A stretch of 64,000 nucleotides of DNA from Gnetum montanum. Its lineage: Eukaryota; Streptophyta; Gnetopsida; Gnetales; Gnetaceae. A program made the translations under genes and the position numbers. Positions 58,641 through 64,000 of this stretch are shown here, piece after piece; position 1 is the stretch's first letter, and each line of letters starts with the position of its first letter. The stretch is from NCBI GenBank assembly GCA_015680685.1, contig MNCI01006679.1, positions 84,591 through 148,590 of the forward strand, read 5' to 3'. Below the pieces are notes generated by a model. The model was given only the letters and a program-made list of their open reading frames with translations, was not told the origin of the DNA and did no database searches.

Positions 58641-60179
58641 ACACCTTTCAGAGAGCATTTTCTATCACTTGTAAATAAATTAAGGAACTACTTGAGTTTA
58701 TTTTTTTTCATTCTATTTTTTGGAAGAGAGCCAACTATGATCTAATCACTGATGACATGAGTTAGCATAACTATTATTACACTTGGGTCCTAAGTGATGG
58801 TGATTATTAGATAATTTAAGGGTTTTAAATTATCATCATAGATTCCTACACTTGTTCAAGTGGGGTGTTAGGTCTACTAGCTTCCTTCATAGGCATGGAA
58901 TCCACCCTAAGAAAAGTACATTTCTATGGCTTATGCTTTGAGCTACTAATGCTATCATCCTACTAGATATAAATAGTGTGGGTAGCATGTTTCTACTGGG
59001 GTTGTGGTAGCAACTTACCTTACATAAGTAATGGAATAGATAATAAAGGATTTGGAGCTTCTTGTTGAAAGAGATGATGATGAGAGGTGTATGAGGATGA
59101 TTTAACACATGGCATCATAAACATATGGTTCTGTGGAGGATAATAGAAATGTGAGGAAGCATGGGCTATAGGACCACTTGGAGAAATAGGTTGTTGGACA
59201 TAATACCCATAAGGATTAGGTTACCCATAGAAATACTACTACATAAATGATGGCATCCCTCACAACTATGAGTTTTACCACTACTACTGATATTGCTCCT
59301 AAGGTTGAGAATAAGCTCTACTTGTATAGTAAAAACCATTTCAATATTCATACTAGCATATGTTACATCCATCATCTTCTTTTAAATCAAAGTCTACAAT
59401 CTCTTCCATTATAGTTTCTTTCCCTTCATGCTTGTACATGTTCTTACTTTCTTCTTCTTCTTCTTCTTCTATTATTTAGCCCCCACTTACTCTGTTTTCT
59501 CCTCCATGATCTTTAATGTAGATTAAAACATTTTATCCATGAAATCCCAAATCTTATTGAACTTTGCTAAAATTTTAGTGATAGATTTTTAAATTGATAA
59601 GTTCATGGATTGTACCACTTCCTCTAGGAATACCTCTTCTTTTAATTTGTAAATACAAACCTCCTTCTTATAAAGAGTTGGATCCTCATTGCATTCTTCT
59701 ATACCTTTCCTCTTTTGAAATTCTCCTTCTTCCATTTCCACTTGTTTAATTAGCCTTTGGATCTCATGGACTTTGAGTTATGATAGTCTCCTTTGGGCAT
59801 GAATCCCAAAAATATCCCTTTTTCTATTACGTAGTTCATCTATGATGTGAGAATGTTTTGCTTTCTAATAGAATCCATACTCTAAACATCTATGAAGTAT
59901 AAAATAGTACCTTCCTAATGCCACATCAATAAATTCATGGTTCCCATGTTTCTAACCTTAGATTTATTTTCTTAAATTTGACACTTTTAAATAGATTTAA
60001 TACTTCTTATTGAAGATATCTAGCATTGTAGACCACTAGTGAATTAAGTCTAGCTCCAATAATCAAGATTAATTTTTGGTTTCCTTGATGAGTGTTCCTA
60101 GAAAGAGCTTTAACTTTTCCACTTGTTCTCTTGTTCTACAAGGTAGAGTCATCATTGAAGGCTAGTAAGTGATGCTATG
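58641..60179 (-). pseudogene. Gag C-terminal part of the minus-strand gypsy element
   Basis: Contains a Gln/Pro/Tyr-rich tail, with 'PNPYGYYVQQPISPSGPIAH' near 59215-59156 resembling the 'SPTGP.YPI' tail of family G gag. The stretch 59375-59170 has about fifteen TAG/TAA/TGA stops, nearly all where Gln or Trp codons would make the Gln-rich context continuous. Further up, near 59400-59950, lie charged helical pieces. It is separated from the N-terminal part (61018-62063) by a solo LTR. Confidence 0.65.
60175..60179 (-). other. Target site duplication of the solo LTR, one side
   Basis: Plus-strand CTATG here and TTATG at 61018-61022; they differ by one C/T change. Confidence 0.65.
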
Positions 60180-61017
60180 TGATGAGCAACAAGGTACCCC
60201 TGTTCCCAACCATACAAGTCACTAGGGTGTTTACGTGCATGACAATCGAATTCCATGGACCTATAGTTCTTTGGTACACTGGTTCTTCTAGGAAGTGAAA
60301 TGGGCATTGAGAACTTTCATTGTCTTCCTAACTACACTTGTGAAGCTCAGGGGTATGGTTTACATGTAATTGAGGTACATGATCTTTTCTTATTTTATGT
60401 TTTATAATTTTGACTACCAACAACAAGAATAAAAGGTAAAGTAATTTAAGATCTAATTCATCTACTACCTAGCTAGCCTAACACAAGTAATTGCCCCACT
60501 TTCCTAGACACATCCTGAATACATATAGTGCTACTAGGCTACCAAATGTTAAGCATTGCTGGGTTACCAAGTACTATATGTATGCTCAAAGTGGTTGTTC
60601 TTGTGTTCATTAACAACTAAAAATCAATTGCTTAATTGAAATGTAGTAAAGCAAAGAACATTAAAAGAAACATTAATCTATTTTGAGTGCTAAAAGGATT
60701 GTCAAAAGAGTTTTTTTTTATTCCTGTCACATTGCTGTGCTCAGGTACATAAGTGTTTGAAAAAAGAACCATGCACACAGAATCCTTCTGTGAGCACTCA
60801 AAAGATATTTTAACTCTAGAAAGAATAAACTACAAGAGCTTCACTACTCTAATTAAAAACTAACAAAAAATGATGCCAAATTGGGAGCCCAGGTGCTATA
60901 TTTATAGGCTAGCATATACCCCCCAACATCAGATACCCAATGTCACATCTAGACTCTGACGTTGGATACCGAATGTCAAGGCTTCAATGTCAAAGGAGAC
61001 AAAAGCATGCTTCATCA
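60180..61017 (-). repeat. Solo family G-related LTR on the minus strand
   Basis: On the minus strand it runs TGATGAAGCATGC to TTGCTCATCA, sharing the TATGGTTGGGAACAGGGGTACC end block with other members. TATA (CTATATTTATAGG in plus orientation) lies near 60895-60908. Its U3 start has AATGTCA/GATACC direct repeats, not GATATC. Gag sequence of the host element continues on both sides, and flanking five-mers match at four of five positions, so it is a solo LTR from LTR-LTR recombination. Confidence 0.82.
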
Positions 61018-62063
61018 TTATGGATTAGAGTTCTAGCATTTCTTGAATTTGGCAATATTATTCATGTCAAGTAATTTTATGTGACTTTTTCTTTGATGCC
61101 CATGAGGCATTCTTATTGCTTTCCTAATTTGAATTATAATTTTTGTAGCAAATAAGGGTTCATTTTGATCACCATTTGGTGTATTGTAATTATAATTTCA
61201 ATCCCTATTTGTTGTACCATTACAATTTCATCTATGGTCTCTCTCACATCTTCCTCCTTGCTTGTCCTCTATCTCTATCATATTCCCTATTCCTATTTCC
61301 ATCTTGATTTCTATATTTATCTTCACCTTAATCTCAACTAGGATGTTTATCATAGTATCTATTATTATCTCTATCATATTGTTGATCTTGAACTTATTTT
61401 CCTTCTCTTTGTTCATTCTCATTAAAGCTTGACAATAAGGATGAAAAGGAATGTGACAATAGAGGAGAGTCATGCTAGCTTATTCTCCTTCCTTGGTTAC
61501 TTCAATGGTCTAATCCTTATTGCTAGAGGGCCTATGCTTAAAAGTCCTCCTGGTTTTATGATCCATTCCATCTTGTTAAGGATTATTTACCAAGGTTAAA
61601 TGTAGCCTTGGATTGCCCAAATCATCAATGTGAAATATAAGATGTCATTAATGTTTAGATGTTTTTACTTAGTAGCTCATATCCTCCCTATCATATTAAG
61701 AAGAAATAAAGCCAACATGTTTGTCATTATGTTCCTCATATTAGCCTTCCATTATCTAGACTACTCTATGTTGGGCTTATGTTAGTTGATAGTATCTGGC
61801 CATGTTTTTGTTAACATGGTAACCCATATAGGTAGCCTAGACAAGATTGAATGAGTATAGCATGAAGCATAGATGAAGCTTCCCTATAAGGCAACATAGT
61901 AATAAAATACAAAGTTGAAATTAAGCATGTAGAGATCATCATAGATAAATAAGACCTTTGCTTGCAATGGTATAGTCCAATCATTATCATCACCTATGCC
62001 ATCACTTCTCCTTAGGGAATTATCAATGTGTGATAGGTTGTTTGCTTTATGAGAAGTAGACAT
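61018..62063 (-). pseudogene. Gag N-terminal part of the minus-strand gypsy element
   Basis: The ATG at 62063 opens a frame with 'MSTSHKANNLSHIDNSLRRS' and 'DDNDWTIPLQAKVLF', matching the layout of the family G gag start ('DNEDWS.Q.KV'). Further on, near 61450-61230, is an Asp/Arg/Asn/Tyr-rich low-complexity stretch. Stops and shifts throughout. Confidence 0.7.
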
Positions 62064-62177
62064 GATGAATTAGTGATGTGTATGTCTTATTAATATTTTA
62101 ATATGTGTAGCAAAATAAATCCACAAAATCTTTTATAAAGATTATGTATGATATAAATTCCTAAACTATTAGTACTA

Positions 62178-62196
62178 TCCCTAATAATAATACCAA
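62178..62196 (-). other. Decayed primer-binding site, minus strand
   Basis: The reverse complement TGGTATTATTATTAGGGAT aligns with the tRNA-Asp-type site at 7514 with several transitions. Confidence 0.6.
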
Positions 62197-62197
62197 A

Positions 62198-63006
62198 TGA
62201 TGAGTAGCAAGTATGTGCAACACTCCACCATAAGATCTACAAGTACTATGATAGACTATGTCATTATTCGTAGATGGTACTAACATTGTTGCAAAGATTA
62301 TTTCATAATTATAAGTTGTTGTCTTTCCACTTAGACTAGTAGTGGTTCTATAAATATGGTTTAGTCCAAAGTGAGGTGCATGATTATGATATTGTTTATT
62401 ATTTAATAAACTAATGTAAAATATAAAAATTAAATAATTAGTATACTTAGAAATAAAAGTAAATCCTAGTCTAGCTTAAGGGTGATGAATGCCTATTTCC
62501 AACTTACCATACATGCCCTAAACTCAAAAATTCATCACTGAGGTTACCAAACATTATGCCACTCAGTAAACCAAGCAATGGTGCTACTTAATTATCAAAT
62601 AAAGACATCTTTATGCTTGAAGTTGGTTTCACTCATTTTTCTTGGTTACTAATGTGCATGAAAAGTTAAATCAATAAGTTTAAATATATCATAAAGTAAA
62701 TAACATAGCAAAGTAAATGCGAAAATATAAATTTAATCTAAGTCAACTTGTTGTAATGCAGGATAATTTTAATATTTATTTTTGTTGATTCAATACGTTC
62801 ATGTACATTACACTTGAAAAAAGATACTAGATAATTTATTCAACACTATGCTCTGGGAACTTACTAAGAATCAAGAAACTAAACTACAAGAGCTTTGCTA
62901 TCTATTACATTAATTATGTAGTCAATGTCCTAGGTGGAATTATTTATAGGAATTTATTGAAATTGTGACTTCATAACATCATAGCCCATCCAAAAGTTAT
63001 TCATCA
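62198..63006 (-). repeat. 5' LTR of the minus-strand gypsy element
   Basis: On the minus strand it runs TGATGAATAACTTTTGG to TACTCATCA. It shares CACCTCACTTTGGACTAAAC with the family G LTRs (CACTCTGGACTAAACC). TATA near 62940-62950. No repeat cassette is obvious at its start. Confidence 0.8.
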
Positions 63007-63078
63007 GCAGAGATGGCATATTTAAAAAAAGACAATGGTTGAAGACTTGGGATATCTCATTAGAGGAGTTACAAAGAA

Positions 63079-63492
63079 ATGCAAAGAACATTTAAAAGTT
63101 ACTTTGAAATGGATTATAAAAAAGTTATATTCAAATGTACAAGGAAAAAAATTTATTTTAAATGCATACAAGGTAATAAGTTAAATTCAAAAGTTTATTG
63201 TCTATCAATTGTACTCTTGATAAGATGTCATACTTTCATCAACAAGCTACATTTAAGTGCATATCATCTTAGAATAACAAGTGGAAGATGGATCAAACAT
63301 TCCAAAGAAAAACACACATGTAGAATATGTGGGTTAGGATATTTTGAGGACGAGTATTACATTTTTCTTAGTTTCCCTCAAAATGAACTTTTCAAACAAA
63401 AACATCATATTATAGGAAAAATTCTATATGATATTTTCTTGTTACATTTACTATTTTTTAAAGTAAGAGAAACTCACATTTATAGTGGCTAA
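63079..63492 (+). CDS. LINE polyprotein C-terminal zinc-binding region, uninterrupted 137-codon frame
   Basis: The frame carries 'LSAYHLRITSGRW' and 'TCRICGLGYFEDEYYIFLSF', the C-terminal pattern of non-LTR retrotransposon proteins (R/K-x-C-x2-C...E-x2-(H/Y)-x3-P). The final Cys/His pair is degraded (SFPQ in place of a CP motif). It follows RT in such elements and is thought to bind template RNA. The start at 63079 is only the first ATG; the real protein would continue upstream, where the minus-strand LTR ends at 63006. It is a fragment despite the open frame. Confidence 0.7.
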   Translation: MQRTFKSYFEMDYKKVIFKCTRKKIYFKCIQGNKLNSKVYCLSIVLLIRCHTFINKLHLSAYHLRITSGRWIKHSKEKHTCRICGLGYFEDEYYIFLSFPQNELFKQKHHIIGKILYDIFLLHLLFFKVRETHIYSG

Positions 63493-63513
63493 TGAAAATC
63501 TGACATAAGATGC

Positions 63514-64000
63514 TGATGGGACACAATATCGTGTATGTGATATCGCGTCCGTCGCGATATCCCATCCCTCGCGATATCACGTACGTGATATCACATCTTC
63601 CCTGCGATATCATGTACACAATATCACAGTCTGCCATAATGTCTATAAATAAGAAGTAGCTCTCCCTTGTTAGATATAGAATAGTTTAGATTGTAGTGAA
63701 AATTTGGCAATTTGATCCTTCCAGAGATAGATTATTTTTCAGTGTCTGCCTGCAGTGTGGTGAATGTAATTGTACGGAAGGCTTTATTCGAGTGTGACGT
63801 ACTTGGACACGCGCATGACTGGCAATAAAGATCAAGATTACTTCATCATTGCAGCATTCACTTTTTTATTTATTTAATTAATTTGTATTTATTTAATTGT
63901 TATTTACTGCTTTCTCCCTCACCCTTAAACTCCTAGTAACGCGGAATGAGTACGACTTGATTACGAGCATTTAAGTGTGACTACTTGGTAACCCAGTGGC
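63514..64000 (+). repeat. Family G LTR, third site, cut by window end
   Basis: Begins TGATGGGACACAATATC, then seven GATATC/AATATC palindromes at 63523-63630 and CTATAAATA at 63643-63651. The conserved R/U5 text runs through AATAAAGATCAAGATTACTTC to the ACCCAGTGGC end of the window. The internal region would lie beyond 64000. Confidence 0.9.

Noticed and set aside
1-64000. tRNA, rRNA, snRNA or microRNA genes
   Set aside because: I looked for tRNA A/B-box arrangements and rRNA text and found only the primer-binding sites, which are not genes.

Overview
The window looks like intergenic DNA from a seed plant with a very large, repeat-filled genome. It is AT-rich and contains no intact host gene. 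Almost everything recognisable is a plant LTR retrotransposon in some stage of decay, with small fragments of LINEs, a Ty1/copia element and one PPR gene. Nested insertions, very long LTRs (about 1.8 and 2.7 kb) and heavy C-to-T/G-to-A decay of coding regions fit a gymnosperm-like genome, but nothing here fixes the species. Five N positions mark scaffold joins.

Layout. 1-2097: the RT/RNase H end and 3' LTR of a copia element. 2098-5746: a strongly decayed, coiled-coil 'ORF2' relative. 5747-27179: one large Ty3/gypsy element of the Tat/Athila type ('family T', LTR termini TGAAACACC...GGTGTTTCA). Its 5' LTR is cut at 6640 by a tandem of a second gypsy family ('family G', LTR termini TGATGAG...CTCATCA, tRNA-Asp primer site, GATATC palindromes in U3). 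Family T resumes at about 15450 with an antisense multi-exon gene, a minisatellite, pol, a second minisatellite and the 3' LTR. 27298-30803: LTR and gag of a third family ('family L', 2.7-kb LTR). 30805-38071: a second family T copy lacking the whole pol block. 38072-39891: a minus-strand relative of family G. 40815-43499: a lone family L LTR. 43640-44160: antisense PPR debris. 44736-46947 and 55226-55375: a family L copy whose gag was split by a complete family G element (46948-55220) with a perfect AAATA target duplication. 55385-56520: LINE RT on the minus strand. 56540-58140: copia LTR, gag and RT fragments. 58170-63006: a minus-strand gypsy element with gag and protease, carrying a nested solo LTR with its own target duplication. 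63079-63492: LINE C-terminal ORF. 63514-64000: start of another family G LTR.

The most unusual content is in families G and T. Family G elements carry gag and a second, unrelated coiled-coil ORF but no protease, RT or integrase, although one copy has complete ends and a target duplication. A consensus splice donor in the gag tail and an acceptor directly before the ORF2 start codon recur between copies, suggesting a spliced ORF2 message. Family T carries, antisense to its own pol, a gene with at least five exons bounded by consensus splice sites; its third exon has the same layout as family G ORF2. The U3 ends of these LTRs hold short palindromic or tandem repeat cassettes that differ between subfamilies while the rest of the LTR is conserved.
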